A stretch of DNA of 50,118 bases from Candidatus Omnitrophota bacterium (GCA_018813905.1 JAHJAO010000053.1:1-50118), one strand, 5' to 3'. Positions 33,279 through 42,412 are shown, numbered from the stretch's first letter. The notes: generated from the sequence alone by a model not told the origin. Program-made: numbers and translations.

Positions 33279-34718
33279 ATGGAAAAAAAATCAGAAAATA
33301 GAAGGATCTTATTGGTAGACGACGAGCCAGTTATCCGGGAAACTTTATGCTCCATTTTAAGGGAAGAAGGCTATATTGTTTTTACGGCTCATACGGGCAA
33401 AGAGGCTATTCGTCTGGCAAAAGAAAGTCTTTTTGATGTAGCGATAATTGATCTGAAACTGCCCGATGTAGAAGGGCTGAATGTACTGCATGATATAAAA
33501 GAGCATAACCCGGATATCTGTTCTATTTTGATTACCGCGTATCCGACCACAGAATCGGCGATACAAGCTGTCCAGGAAGAGGCCTATGAATATATAACCA
33601 AGCCTTTTGATATAAACCATGTAAAACTGGTAATCAAAAGAGGGATCGAAGAGAAACAACTGGAAATCGAAAATAAGGTATTATTGCAAAATTTGCAAAA
33701 AGAAAAAGAAAAATTGGAGACAATGCTTCAGATCGGCCATGCGATGAGTTCGCTGTTGAATTTAGAGGAGCTTACAAATTTTGTTGTGGGTAAAATCGCT
33801 GAAATTCTAAAGGCGAGGAATTGTTCTTTAATGCTTATTAATGAAGAAGAAGAGACTTTGACGATCAATGCCGCGGTAGGGTTAGACGAGGCGGTCATAA
33901 AAACTACCCGGATTAAGCTTGGCCAGTCCATCAGCGGTTGGGTGGCAAAAGAGGGAGAGCCCGTACTGGTTACGGATATAGAAAATGACCTCAAATTCGG
34001 ACGGGCAAATCTGCCAAAATATAAAACCAAATCGCTTTTGTGCATACCATTGAAGGTGAAGGATAATATTCTTGGCGTTATAAATGTTGCGGATAAACAA
34101 GTTGCGGATAAAGACGAGATTTTCACGGAAGATGATTTGAGATTTTTGGGCGTGGTATGTAATTATGCCGCGATTGCCATTGAAAACGCACAACTTTACG
34201 GAACCCTTAAAAATTTAGCGCGGACGGACGGCCTAACTGGGCTATTTAATCATCGCTATTTTCAGACTCACCTAAGTTCGGAAATTGACCGTGTCCAGCG
34301 CTATTCGCGCAATCTATCTTTGCTTATGTTTGATATTGATTTTTTTAAAAAATTCAATGACACCTACGGCCATCCTATGGGGGATATGGTTTTAAGCCAA
34401 ATCGCTAAGGTGATCAGGAAGAGTGTAAGAAAAGTAGACATACCCTGCCGGTACGGAGGCGAGGAATTTGCGGTAATTTTGCCTGAAACTAAATTGAAAG
34501 AGAGCGTTGTTGTCGCGGAAAAAATCAGAAAATCAGTGGAAGATTTGAGATTTGATGTCGGTAAAGGTATGGGCAAGAAAAAAATGACTATAAGCGGCGG
34601 CGTAGCGGCGTTCAAATCGGGCATGTCCAAGGAAGAGCTGGTAATGCATGCCGATGGAGTGCTTTATAAGGCAAAGAGCGAGGGCAAAAACCGCATCTGC
34701 ATTTTTACCAAAAAATAA
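33279..34718 (+). CDS. Response regulator diguanylate cyclase: receiver-GAF-GGDEF
   Basis: The 479-residue protein has a receiver (residues 8-125: LVDDEP, AIIDLKLPD, ITAYPT, ITKPFDI), a short coiled coil, a GAF domain (about 150-305, with ISGWVAKEGEPVLVTDIEND and SLLCIPLKV) and a GGDEF domain (about 315-479). The catalytic site is GGEEF (393-397), preceded by RKVD at 384-387, the RxxD product-inhibition site at the correct five-residue spacing. It is therefore expected to make c-di-GMP and to be feedback-inhibited. It ends the two-component run. With the HD-GYP protein six kilobases upstream it gives a synthesis and breakdown pair. Confidence 0.94.
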   Translation: MEKKSENRRILLVDDEPVIRETLCSILREEGYIVFTAHTGKEAIRLAKESLFDVAIIDLKLPDVEGLNVLHDIKEHNPDICSILITAYPTTESAIQAVQEEAYEYITKPFDINHVKLVIKRGIEEKQLEIENKVLLQNLQKEKEKLETMLQIGHAMSSLLNLEELTNFVVGKIAEILKARNCSLMLINEEEETLTINAAVGLDEAVIKTTRIKLGQSISGWVAKEGEPVLVTDIENDLKFGRANLPKYKTKSLLCIPLKVKDNILGVINVADKQVADKDEIFTEDDLRFLGVVCNYAAIAIENAQLYGTLKNLARTDGLTGLFNHRYFQTHLSSEIDRVQRYSRNLSLLMFDIDFFKKFNDTYGHPMGDMVLSQIAKVIRKSVRKVDIPCRYGGEEFAVILPETKLKESVVVAEKIRKSVEDLRFDVGKGMGKKKMTISGGVAAFKSGMSKEELVMHADGVLYKAKSEGKNRICIFTKK

Positions 34719-34733
34719 GTCTAAATTTTTTTC

Positions 34734-35450
34734 ATGATGATTGAACAACGGCTTGCAGCAATAAAAAAGCGGATTGATATTGCGGCTGGTAAATCGGGCA
34801 GGAGTCCGGAGGATATTCGAACAATTTGCGTTATAAAAGAGGCCGCTATCTCCGATATTGTTCGCGTTATCAGGTGTGGCTTCTTTGAGATTGGAGAAAA
34901 TCGGGTTCAGGAAGCAGAAAGAAAAAAAGAATTGCTAAGAAAAGAGTTGGCGTCTGAGGTATTCTTGCGCCTGCGTTGGCATATGCTGGGGCATTTGCAG
35001 ACGAATAAGGTTAACAAGGCGCTGCAGTTATTTAAGCTGGTTCAGTCCGTTGACAATTTGAAATTGGCAAATGTTTTAAGCCGGCAGCTAGATAAAAGCG
35101 GCAATAATATGGATATTTTGCTAGAGGTGAATATCTCCCGGGAAGCTTCTAAATTCGGCGTAAAGCCGGAACAGGCACTTGATTTTACACGAGAAATTAT
35201 AAAATTGCCGCACCTAAATCTTCGCGGTCTTATGGGTATCGGCGCATATACTGTCCAAGCAGAACAAAACAGGCGCGCTTTTAAAAATTTGAGCGATATT
35301 TTTAAAAAGGCCAATGCCTTTTTAGCCCAAATGGGTTTATTGACCATGCCGATATTATCTATGGGCATGAGCGGTGATTTTGAAGTGGCTATTGAAGAGG
35401 GTGCAAATATGGTACGAATCGGCAGAGCAATTTTTGAAGGAGGCGGATAG
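34734..35450 (+). CDS. yggS: PLP-binding protein, YggS/PLPBP family
   Basis: A 238-residue PLP-barrel protein. Conserved sites are the lysine in ICVIKEA (normally VSKTK-like), GENRVQEA, WHMLGHLQTNKVNKAL, VQSVDNLKLANVL, LEVNISREASKFGV and LSMGMSGDFEVAIEEGANMV. The family helps keep pyridoxal phosphate and amino-acid levels in balance and has no known catalytic activity. It is often next to proC, as here; the proC frame begins five bases after the stop. The lysine segment is less conserved than usual, but the barrel is complete. A second ATG at 34737 is equally possible. Confidence 0.92.
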   Translation: MMIEQRLAAIKKRIDIAAGKSGRSPEDIRTICVIKEAAISDIVRVIRCGFFEIGENRVQEAERKKELLRKELASEVFLRLRWHMLGHLQTNKVNKALQLFKLVQSVDNLKLANVLSRQLDKSGNNMDILLEVNISREASKFGVKPEQALDFTREIIKLPHLNLRGLMGIGAYTVQAEQNRRAFKNLSDIFKKANAFLAQMGLLTMPILSMGMSGDFEVAIEEGANMVRIGRAIFEGGG

Positions 35451-35454
35451 AATT

Positions 35455-36249
35455 ATGCGTGTGGGGATAATCGGTGCCGGGAATATGGGGGAAGCGATAA
35501 TAAAAGGCTTAAGGGCCAAGCGGAGATTTTCAGTTAATTTTTACGATAAAGACAGAGCAAAAAAAAAGAAAATCGAAGAACAATATTGTGTTAAATTTTT
35601 TAAGCTGGAAGAATTGATAAAAAAGTGTAAAATAATAATAATTTGCGTTAAACCCCAGGATATTGATGCCTTACTTATTGATTTAAGAGGGGGTATCAAT
35701 CAAAAACATACGGTAATATCTATCGCTGCGGGCGTAACGACAAGCTATATCCAGAAATTTTTTAAATCAAAAATTCCGGTAGTTCGGGCTATGCCGAACA
35801 TGCCAGGGATGATCGGCCAGGGTATTACGGCTTGCGTTTTGGGAAAATATGCCGGAAAAAGTACGGCTAAAATTACGCGTTTGATATTTTCGTCTATCGG
35901 AAAGACTTTAGAAATCAAAAATGAATCAAAAATGGATGCCGTTACGGCGGTAAGCGGCAGCGGGCCGGGATTTATGGCGTATTTAACGCAAGCTTTAAAA
36001 GAAGCGGCTGTTTCCGTTGGGTTGAAGGAAGAGGAGGCCGAGTTTTTAGCGGTTTGCGTAAGTTCCGGCACGGCTAATATGTTGCAAAATGAACAGATTA
36101 GTCCTATGGATTTGGTAAGACGGGTAGCTTCAAAAGGCGGGACTACCGAGGCCGGGCTTAAAGTATTTAATAAACGCAAAATTAAAACTATTATTACAGA
36201 CGCCGTTTATGCCGCGGCAAAAAGGTCAAAGGAGCTGATTAAGAAGTAA
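35455..36249 (+). CDS. proC: Pyrroline-5-carboxylate reductase
   Basis: ATG 35455 is chosen because the Rossmann motif follows at once (VGIIGAGNMGEAIIKGL); an upstream start inside yggS would only add a tail. The 264-residue product is of normal length. Other motifs are CVKPQDIDALL, VRAMPNMPGMIGQG, VTAVSGSGPGFMAYL and VASKGGTTEAGL. It reduces pyrroline-5-carboxylate to proline with NAD(P)H, the final step of proline synthesis. The gap to ileS is one base. Confidence 0.95.
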   Translation: MRVGIIGAGNMGEAIIKGLRAKRRFSVNFYDKDRAKKKKIEEQYCVKFFKLEELIKKCKIIIICVKPQDIDALLIDLRGGINQKHTVISIAAGVTTSYIQKFFKSKIPVVRAMPNMPGMIGQGITACVLGKYAGKSTAKITRLIFSSIGKTLEIKNESKMDAVTAVSGSGPGFMAYLTQALKEAAVSVGLKEEEAEFLAVCVSSGTANMLQNEQISPMDLVRRVASKGGTTEAGLKVFNKRKIKTIITDAVYAAAKRSKELIKK

Positions 36250-36250
36250 A

Positions 36251-39091
36251 ATGTCCAAACCTATTGATTACAAACAGACATTGAATTTACCCAAAACCGA
36301 TTTTCCGATGAAAGCTAATTTGCCGCAACGGGAACCGGATATCCTGGAAAAATGGCGCAGGCAGGATATATACAGGCTTATATTGGAAAATTCCAAAAAA
36401 TCTTCCTCTTTTATCCTGCATGACGGGCCGCCTTATGCCAATGGCAATATTCATATCGGGCATGCGCTTAATAAAATTCTTAAAGATATCGTGAATAAGT
36501 ATAAAACCCTGCGGGGATTTTCCACCCCATATATTCCCGGCTGGGATTGTCACGGGTTACCGGTGGAACATCAGTTATTTAAAAAGCTGAAAAAGCACAA
36601 GGGGCAGGTGAACCAGATAGAATTTAGAGAGAGGGCGCATGAATTTGCCATGGAGTTTGTGGAAATTCAAAAAGAGGAATTTAAACGTTTAGGCATATTC
36701 GGCGACTGGGATAACCCATATCTTACCTTATCCGCTACCTATGAGGCGTCAATAATTCGTTCTTTTGGGAAGTTAGTGGATAAAAAGTTTATTTATCGCG
36801 GCTGCAAACCGGTCAACTGGTGTTGCGTTTGCGAAACAGCGTTGGCGGAGGCGGAGGTGGAATATGAAGAACATACCTCACCTTCTATATATGTGAAGTT
36901 CAAACTGATGGATACCGCGGGAATATCCAGCTTATCTTTAGTTGATGCAGCTAATTGCTTTCTGGTTATCTGGACAACCACGCCTTGGACGTTGCTGGGG
37001 AATGTAGCTTGCGCGGTTCATCCGGAGTTTGATTATAATATCGTGGAAATCGGCAGAAAAGACGCGTTAATCTTGGAAAAGAACCTGACGGCAACCGTTC
37101 TGGAACAAGTCGGGATAAAAGATTATAAAATTTTAGGCGAGATAAAAGGCAGGGATCTAGAAAATCTTAAATACCGGCATCCTTTTCTGCGCCGGGAGGG
37201 AACAGTCGTTTTGGCGGATTACGTGTCTTGCGAGGATGGCTCAGGCATTGTGCATACCGCGCCCGGTTACGGAGCCGAAGATTTTATTACCGGGAAAAAG
37301 TACGGCCTTGAAATACTGATGCAGGTAGATGAAAAAGGCTGTTTTTATAAAGATATACCGGAAGTCGCTGGCTTAAATGTAAAGGAAAGCAATAAACGTG
37401 TTATGGAAATACTTCAAGAAAATAAAGCTCTTTTATTTATTAACGAAGTTCAGCATTCCTATCCGCATTGCTGGAGATGCAAGAAACCGATAATTTTCAG
37501 GGCGACCGAGCAATGGTTTATGAACATTGATCATAAGGATTTAAGAGGTACTTTGTTAGTCCTGATAAAGCAGACCAGCTGGGTGCCCGCTTTTGGCGAG
37601 GGCCGGATAGCGGGCATGGTCCAAAAGAGGCCGGATTGGTGCTTGTCTCGGCAAAGGTTATGGGGGGTGCCGATACCGGTTTTTTACTGTAAAAATTGTT
37701 CCACACCGGTACTGGACAATGCCGTTATAGAAAATTTCGCCCGGATTGTAGAGAAGGAAGGGACGAATAGTTGGTTTATTCGGACATCTGGCGAGCTTTT
37801 ACCTTTGGGATATAAATGCCCGAAATGTAAAGGCAAAGAATTTGAAAAAGAGATGGATATCCTGGACGTCTGGTTTGATTCCGGGGTAAGCCATCAGGCG
37901 GTTTTAAAAGATAGTGAAATTTTGAGTTATCCGGCCGATTTATATCTGGAGGGTTCGGACCAGCATCGCGGCTGGTTCCAGGCTGCTTTGATAACCGCAG
38001 CGGCAATTGATGGGACAGCTCCTTTTCGGCAGGTGCTTACGCACGGCTTTGTCGTTGACGGAGAAGGCAAAAAAATGTCAAAGTCAAAAGGCAATGTTAT
38101 TGCCCCGCAGGAGGTAATCGACAAGTTAGGGGCCGATGTTTTGAGATTGGCGATTGCCTCGGCCGATTATAATGATGATGTGAGAATGTCTGAGGAGATT
38201 CTGTCGCGCGTAAGCGAGAGTTACCGCAAGATCAGGAATACGTTAAAATTCATCTTGGGCAATTTATACGATTTTGATCCGGAAAATGATGCGCTTGCTT
38301 ATAATCAACTTATGGAAATCGATAAATGGGCACTTTCGGCCCTTAATAAACTGTTGAAACAGGTAACCGCTTCTTACGATAAATTTATTTTCCATCAGGC
38401 AATTAAACTCATTTATAAATTCTGCACGATAGAAATGAGTTCGTTTTACCTGGATGTATTAAAAGACCGACTGTATACATTTGGGAAAAATTCGCCCTCA
38501 CGCCGCAGTGCCCAGACAGTACTTTATCAAATTCTTCTCACTCTTACGAAAATAACCGCACCGATTTTGGCTTTTACGGCCGAAGAAGCTTTTTCTTTTT
38601 CGCCAAAAAACAATTCGCAAACTATATTTCTAACCGGATGGCCACAACCTAACGATACGTTTATAAATGAAAAGTTAGATAAAAACTGGCAAGCCTTGTT
38701 CGAATTGCGCAACTGTGTTTTGAAAGTTTTGGAAGAAGCGCGCAGCGCAAAAATAATTGGTAATAGCTTGGAAGCTAAGGTGATAATATTTTATAACCGG
38801 GCGGATAAGCCGCTTCAAGAGTTATTGAATACTTATCAGGACAATTTAACCAGTATATTTATTGTATCACAGGCAAGCGGCAATTCAGATGTTGACAGTG
38901 TTAATTTGCCAGTATATAATATGATGAATTTAGGTCCAGATGAAGCTGAAGGGGGCAGTCAAATAAAGATTAAGGTTGAACGGGCTGAGGGAGAAAAATG
39001 TATCCGTTGCTGGAATTACTCTCGGGCAATAGGACAAAATCAGAACTATCCCCATATTTGCCCCAGATGCATTGAAAACATCAATTTATAG
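36251..39091 (+). CDS. ileS: Isoleucyl-tRNA synthetase
   Basis: The 946-residue protein is class Ia. The adenylate site has HIGH (H68-H71) in PPYANGNIHIGHALNK and KMSKS (608-612). Between them is the CP1 editing domain (WTTTPWTLLGNVACAVHP and GSGIVHTAPGYGAEDF), and WFDSGVSHQAVL precedes the KMSKS loop. The C-terminal zinc site is CIRCWNYS and CPRCIENI. It therefore appears complete, of the bacterial zinc-carrying type. It charges tRNA-Ile and edits mischarged valine. No T-box leader can be present because proC abuts the start. Confidence 0.97.
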   Translation: MSKPIDYKQTLNLPKTDFPMKANLPQREPDILEKWRRQDIYRLILENSKKSSSFILHDGPPYANGNIHIGHALNKILKDIVNKYKTLRGFSTPYIPGWDCHGLPVEHQLFKKLKKHKGQVNQIEFRERAHEFAMEFVEIQKEEFKRLGIFGDWDNPYLTLSATYEASIIRSFGKLVDKKFIYRGCKPVNWCCVCETALAEAEVEYEEHTSPSIYVKFKLMDTAGISSLSLVDAANCFLVIWTTTPWTLLGNVACAVHPEFDYNIVEIGRKDALILEKNLTATVLEQVGIKDYKILGEIKGRDLENLKYRHPFLRREGTVVLADYVSCEDGSGIVHTAPGYGAEDFITGKKYGLEILMQVDEKGCFYKDIPEVAGLNVKESNKRVMEILQENKALLFINEVQHSYPHCWRCKKPIIFRATEQWFMNIDHKDLRGTLLVLIKQTSWVPAFGEGRIAGMVQKRPDWCLSRQRLWGVPIPVFYCKNCSTPVLDNAVIENFARIVEKEGTNSWFIRTSGELLPLGYKCPKCKGKEFEKEMDILDVWFDSGVSHQAVLKDSEILSYPADLYLEGSDQHRGWFQAALITAAAIDGTAPFRQVLTHGFVVDGEGKKMSKSKGNVIAPQEVIDKLGADVLRLAIASADYNDDVRMSEEILSRVSESYRKIRNTLKFILGNLYDFDPENDALAYNQLMEIDKWALSALNKLLKQVTASYDKFIFHQAIKLIYKFCTIEMSSFYLDVLKDRLYTFGKNSPSRRSAQTVLYQILLTLTKITAPILAFTAEEAFSFSPKNNSQTIFLTGWPQPNDTFINEKLDKNWQALFELRNCVLKVLEEARSAKIIGNSLEAKVIIFYNRADKPLQELLNTYQDNLTSIFIVSQASGNSDVDSVNLPVYNMMNLGPDEAEGGSQIKIKVERAEGEKCIRCWNYSRAIGQNQNYPHICPRCIENINL

Positions 39092-39142
39092 AAGCAACAC
39101 TCATTTTTGAAGATATATTCTGCGAGAAAGGAGTAAAAGGAA

Positions 39143-39517
39143 GTGAATAAGAAGGAATCTAAAGAATTTAAAAAGAAATTAATAGATTTAAGAGAGAAAA
39201 TTAGCGATGAAATACGGCATATCGGCGAAGATACGTTGAAAAAATCGCAACGTGATGCTAGCGGCGACCTATCCGCTTATGCTTTTCATATGGCGGATGT
39301 GGCCAGCGATAGTTTTGACCGGGAACTGTCTTGGGACCGCGTAAGCGGAGAGCAGAAGGTCTTATATCATATTGATGATGCATTGAAGAAGATTGAAACA
39401 GGTGATTATGGCTTATGCGAAAGTTGCGGCAAAAAAATCGGCAAAGAGCGGCTTAAAGCAATACCTTACGCCAAGCATTGCCGGACCTGTCAGCAGAAAA
39501 ATGAAAAGACGAAATGA
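39143..39517 (+). CDS. DksA/TraR-type zinc-finger protein
   Basis: A 124-residue protein with GTG start and upstream GAAAGGAG. An N-terminal helical hairpin (KKLIDLREKISDEIRHIG) is followed by DDALKKIETGDYGLCESCGK and HCRTCQQK, giving a four-cysteine zinc finger typical of DksA/TraR. Members bind RNA polymerase through the secondary channel and tune stringent-response promoters. The acidic tip residues of true DksA are not certain here (AFHMADVASDSFDRE), so a broader TraR/YocK-like label is safer. It lies between ileS and lspA, a common place for this family. Confidence 0.88.
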   Translation: MNKKESKEFKKKLIDLREKISDEIRHIGEDTLKKSQRDASGDLSAYAFHMADVASDSFDRELSWDRVSGEQKVLYHIDDALKKIETGDYGLCESCGKKIGKERLKAIPYAKHCRTCQQKNEKTK

Positions 39518-39538
39518 TTGGCGGACTACTATTTTAAA

Positions 39539-40135
39539 ATGGGCAAGTTATCCCTGGCGATTTCTTTAATTCTCCTGGACCAGGCCTCCAAAATTGCAAT
39601 TATAAAAAAATTACATCAGAATGAAAGCATTCCCGTCGTAGCAAACATATTCCATTTGACTTTGGTTTACAATTCTGGCTCGGCATTTGGTCTTTTCCGC
39701 AATCAAAACTGGATTTTAATTTATATCACAGTTTCTGCCATCATTTTTATTCTGTATTTACTTGTACGCAGGCCAAAATTTAGGTCCGCTAAGTATCTTA
39801 CGCTTTGGCAATTCTCCCTGTTGTTTATTCTCTGCGGGGCTACAGGCAATCTTATTGATAGGCTTAAATTTGGCTATATCGTGGATTTTTTGGATTTCCG
39901 CATCTGGCCGATATTCAATTTCGCCGATATTTTAATTACGACAGGAGTTTTGCTGCTGCTGTTTGTGTTTTTTAAAAATAGGCTTTTAAATAATTATGTA
40001 CCCGGTAATTTTCCGCTTCGGTTTTATAAATTTTTATACTTACGGTTTCATGGTTGCTTTAGGAATACTAACAGCCGGCTTTCTCTGCCAGAAACACGCA
40101 GTTCGTGTTGGGCTCCCCAGGCAGGAAATTATTGA
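39539..40135 (+). CDS. lspA: Prolipoprotein signal peptidase LspA with out-of-frame tail over lgt
   Basis: From ATG 39539 the product is 198 residues; TTG 39518 would add seven. The aspartic protease core is complete: LLDQASKIAII, VYNSGSAFGLF, GATGNLIDRLKFGYIVDFLD and FNFADILITTG, with the two catalytic Asp in NLIDR and FADI. Four membrane helices are present. After FFKNR (near 39980) the frame has no stop and runs 140 bases into lgt, adding about 46 residues with no LspA character. A one-base insertion in the T6A5 run at 39968-39978 would create a stop at about 39987-39989, nine bases before lgt. An indel error or recent shift is therefore suspected. Confidence 0.88.
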   Translation: MGKLSLAISLILLDQASKIAIIKKLHQNESIPVVANIFHLTLVYNSGSAFGLFRNQNWILIYITVSAIIFILYLLVRRPKFRSAKYLTLWQFSLLFILCGATGNLIDRLKFGYIVDFLDFRIWPIFNFADILITTGVLLLLFVFFKNRLLNNYVPGNFPLRFYKFLYLRFHGCFRNTNSRLSLPETRSSCWAPQAGNY

Positions 40136-40736
40136 CCTTATATTCTGGACGGTAATCGGAGGCATTATCGGGGGGCGCCTTAACTACATCGTGCTCAATT
40201 TCGATTATTACCGTTTTCACCCGGGAGATATTTTTAAAATATACGAAGGAGGCCTTGTTTTCTACGGCGGATTATTTTTGGGAGGGGTTTCGGCTATTGT
40301 TTTTGTCAAAAGGAAAGGATTGCCTCTCTCTAAAACCTTGGACATTATTTCGGTCTACCTGCCTTTAGCGCATGCTTTTGGCCGAATCGGATGTTTCTTA
40401 AATGGTTGCTGCTACGGCAAGAGAACCGATTCCTCTTTAGGCGTGTTTTTCCCCAATATGAATTGGCGTGTTTATCCGACTCAGCTGTATTCAGCGGTAT
40501 TGCTTTTTACAATATTTTTACTTTTATTTTTTAATGAGCGAAAGAAAAAATTTGAAGGCGAAATATTTTTGCAATACTTGATTCTTTATGGCCTCATGCG
40601 GTTTTTTATAGAGTTTATGCGCGGCGATAATGAAGTAATTGCCGGACCGTTTACTTTTTCGCAGATTGCAAGTTTAATAGTGGTTGCGGGTACGGCGGTT
40701 ATTTATCTGAACCGGAAATTTGGGCGTAAATGTTAA
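39996..40736 (+). CDS. lgt: Prolipoprotein diacylglyceryl transferase Lgt
   Basis: A 246-residue membrane enzyme with about seven helices. The N-terminus (MYPVIFRFGFINFYTYGFMV) is standard, showing the start is right even though it lies inside the lspA frame. Conserved sites are IGGRLNYIV (equivalent of the H-G-R region), GGLVFYGGLFLGG, the signature AHAFGRIGCFLNGCCYG, YPTQLYSA and FFIEFMRGD. Lgt attaches diacylglycerol to the lipobox cysteine; LspA then cleaves the signal peptide. The adjacent pair completes the core lipoprotein pathway. Confidence 0.95.
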   Translation: MYPVIFRFGFINFYTYGFMVALGILTAGFLCQKHAVRVGLPRQEIIDLIFWTVIGGIIGGRLNYIVLNFDYYRFHPGDIFKIYEGGLVFYGGLFLGGVSAIVFVKRKGLPLSKTLDIISVYLPLAHAFGRIGCFLNGCCYGKRTDSSLGVFFPNMNWRVYPTQLYSAVLLFTIFLLLFFNERKKKFEGEIFLQYLILYGLMRFFIEFMRGDNEVIAGPFTFSQIASLIVVAGTAVIYLNRKFGRKC

Positions 40737-40743
40737 AGGAGAA

Positions 40744-41658
40744 ATGAGAGAAGAATTTTTTTTTGAAGTTGAAAAAGAATATGCCGGGCAAAGAGTCGAC
40801 AAATATTTGCAAAAAAAGCTCATCTTGCGTTTTTCCCGTACGCTCATTAAAAAAAATATCGAAAACAATAATGTGCTTGTCAATTCCTTGCCGGTTAAAC
40901 CCCATCACAAATTAAAAAAGCATGATAAAATTTCCGTTTTGCTGATGCAACAGGAAAGCCACAACGATATGGTGCCTTTAGATATACCACTGGATGTAGT
41001 TTTTGAAGATGATTGTATTTTGGTGATAAATAAGCCTGCGGGCATGGTCGTGCATCCCGCTGCCGGGCACCGCGATGATACCTTGGTGAATGCATTACTT
41101 GCTCATACCCCAAAACTTTCAGATGTATCCGGTCCGGTAAAGTTGGGCGTCGTTCATCGGCTGGATAAAGATACATCCGGCCTTTTGGTAGTGGCCAAAG
41201 ATAACCGGACGCATGAAATTTTAGCGGAACAGTTTAAGAAACATCAGGTCAAGAAAATATATATAGCTCTTGTGTTGGGCCGGGTAGAACGTGATGAAGG
41301 GTTAATCGATGCGCCGCTTTCCCGTAATCCATTTAACCGCAAGAAGATTGCGGTAGTTTTCGCCTCAAAACGCAATGCCCAAACATATTACCGCGTGCTT
41401 AAAAGAAATAACGAATACAGCGTGTTGGAGGTACAGCCCAAAACCGGCCGGACGCATCAAATCCGCGTGCATCTTACCTATCTCGGGCATTCTATAATCG
41501 GCGATAAAACTTACGGCAAGACATCCCCACGATTTGATATTCAACGACAGGCGTTACACGCGAGTTTACTGGGGTTTTTGCATCCGAGGACCTCTCAATA
41601 TGTAGAATTTAAGGCTGCGTTACCGGAAGATATGCGCAAAATAGCCGAGCGTCTTTGA
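40744..41658 (+). CDS. rluD: 23S rRNA pseudouridine synthase, RluD family
   Basis: From ATG 40744 the product is 304 residues. An in-frame TTG at 40720 inside lgt is an alternative, because the GGAG before 40744 is only two bases away. An S4 RNA-binding domain comes first (AGQRVDKYLQKKL), then the synthase domain with VINKPAGMVVHPAAGH, the catalytic HRLDKDTSGLLVVAKD (D141), YIALVLGRV and PKTGRTHQIRVHL. RluD-type enzymes modify helix 69 of 23S rRNA. The order lspA-lgt-rluD suggests co-transcription. Confidence 0.93.
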   Translation: MREEFFFEVEKEYAGQRVDKYLQKKLILRFSRTLIKKNIENNNVLVNSLPVKPHHKLKKHDKISVLLMQQESHNDMVPLDIPLDVVFEDDCILVINKPAGMVVHPAAGHRDDTLVNALLAHTPKLSDVSGPVKLGVVHRLDKDTSGLLVVAKDNRTHEILAEQFKKHQVKKIYIALVLGRVERDEGLIDAPLSRNPFNRKKIAVVFASKRNAQTYYRVLKRNNEYSVLEVQPKTGRTHQIRVHLTYLGHSIIGDKTYGKTSPRFDIQRQALHASLLGFLHPRTSQYVEFKAALPEDMRKIAERL

Positions 41659-41692
41659 AGGAAAAACCTAAGCGGTTATTAACTAAAACATA

Positions 41693-41721
41693 TTGAAAAA
41701 TAACAAGTTAAATGATAAAAT
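41693..41721 (+). promoter_or_regulatory. Predicted sigma70 promoter of the cheC-cheR unit
   Basis: TTGAAA (41693-41698), 17 bases, then TAAAAT (41716-41721), with an extended TG at 41713-41714. It lies 35 bases upstream of the CheC ATG, which has AAAGGA as its ribosome-binding site. No sigma28- or sigma54-type motif was seen. Confidence 0.65.
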
Positions 41722-41755
41722 AATCCTGTAATTTTATGCGTATATAAAGGAATAT

Positions 41756-42409
41756 ATGGTCAAAAAAAAAGCTATAATTACAGAATATGATATTATCAAA
41801 GAAGTGGGCAGTATTTGTGCTTGCAATTCCACCCTGGCGTTATCGCAATTGATTGAACGGCAAATACGTGTGGAAGCCCCTTGCCTTGATAAAATTAAGC
41901 CGCATGAGATTAATAAATTACTACTGGCAAAAAGCAGAATAGTCGTCGGAGTCCATGCCCAAATCTTATCCGGAATATTCGGCCAGATATCTTTAATCTT
42001 TAAAGAAAAAAGCGCTTTTGAATTTGTTTCGATTTTCGCGACAAAGGCCAGAAAAAATTGGGGGTTTATGACTGAGCTTGGCGTTTCGGCCATAAAAGAA
42101 GTGGGTAATGTTATTGTTTCTGCCTACTCGGGTGCGATGAGTACGCTGATGAAGGTGCAGGTTATTCCTTCCATTCCGGTGATGTCCAGCGGGCCGATTG
42201 AAGAAGTTATTAAATTTGGATTTGCCTTGCCCGATAAAAAAAAGAGTATTTATGTGCATACCATGATTTTTAAAGATAAGGCGAGAAAAATTAGCGGCTC
42301 TTTTTTTCTGGTTTTGGATACGGGTGTTTCCCGCCAGATTTGCCAGGAGATGCGCAAAGAATTAAAGAGAATAAAAGAGGGGAAATATTTTTCAAGAAAG
42401 AGTAGATGA
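41756..42409 (+). CDS. cheC: CheC/CheX-family CheY-P phosphatase
   Basis: A 217-residue protein. The family has one or two phosphatase motifs of the form D/S-x3-E-x2-N. Here the second is intact (S111, E115, N118 in SAIKEVGNVIVSAY, followed by VIPSIP). The first is altered: D12 and E16 are present but the Asn position is S19 (DIIKEVGSICACN). FYKDKAR/FKDKARKISGSFFLVLD near the end matches the CheC fold. It is expected to dephosphorylate CheY-P, probably with one working active site. It lies three bases ahead of the CheR fusion gene. Confidence 0.8.
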   Translation: MVKKKAIITEYDIIKEVGSICACNSTLALSQLIERQIRVEAPCLDKIKPHEINKLLLAKSRIVVGVHAQILSGIFGQISLIFKEKSAFEFVSIFATKARKNWGFMTELGVSAIKEVGNVIVSAYSGAMSTLMKVQVIPSIPVMSSGPIEEVIKFGFALPDKKKSIYVHTMIFKDKARKISGSFFLVLDTGVSRQICQEMRKELKRIKEGKYFSRKSR

Positions 42410-42412
42410 GCT

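Noticed and set aside
32672-33355. 227-codon open frame on the minus strand opposite the kinase and receiver genes
   Set aside because: Serine- and isoleucine-rich shadow of two well-supported genes, with no ribosome-binding site.
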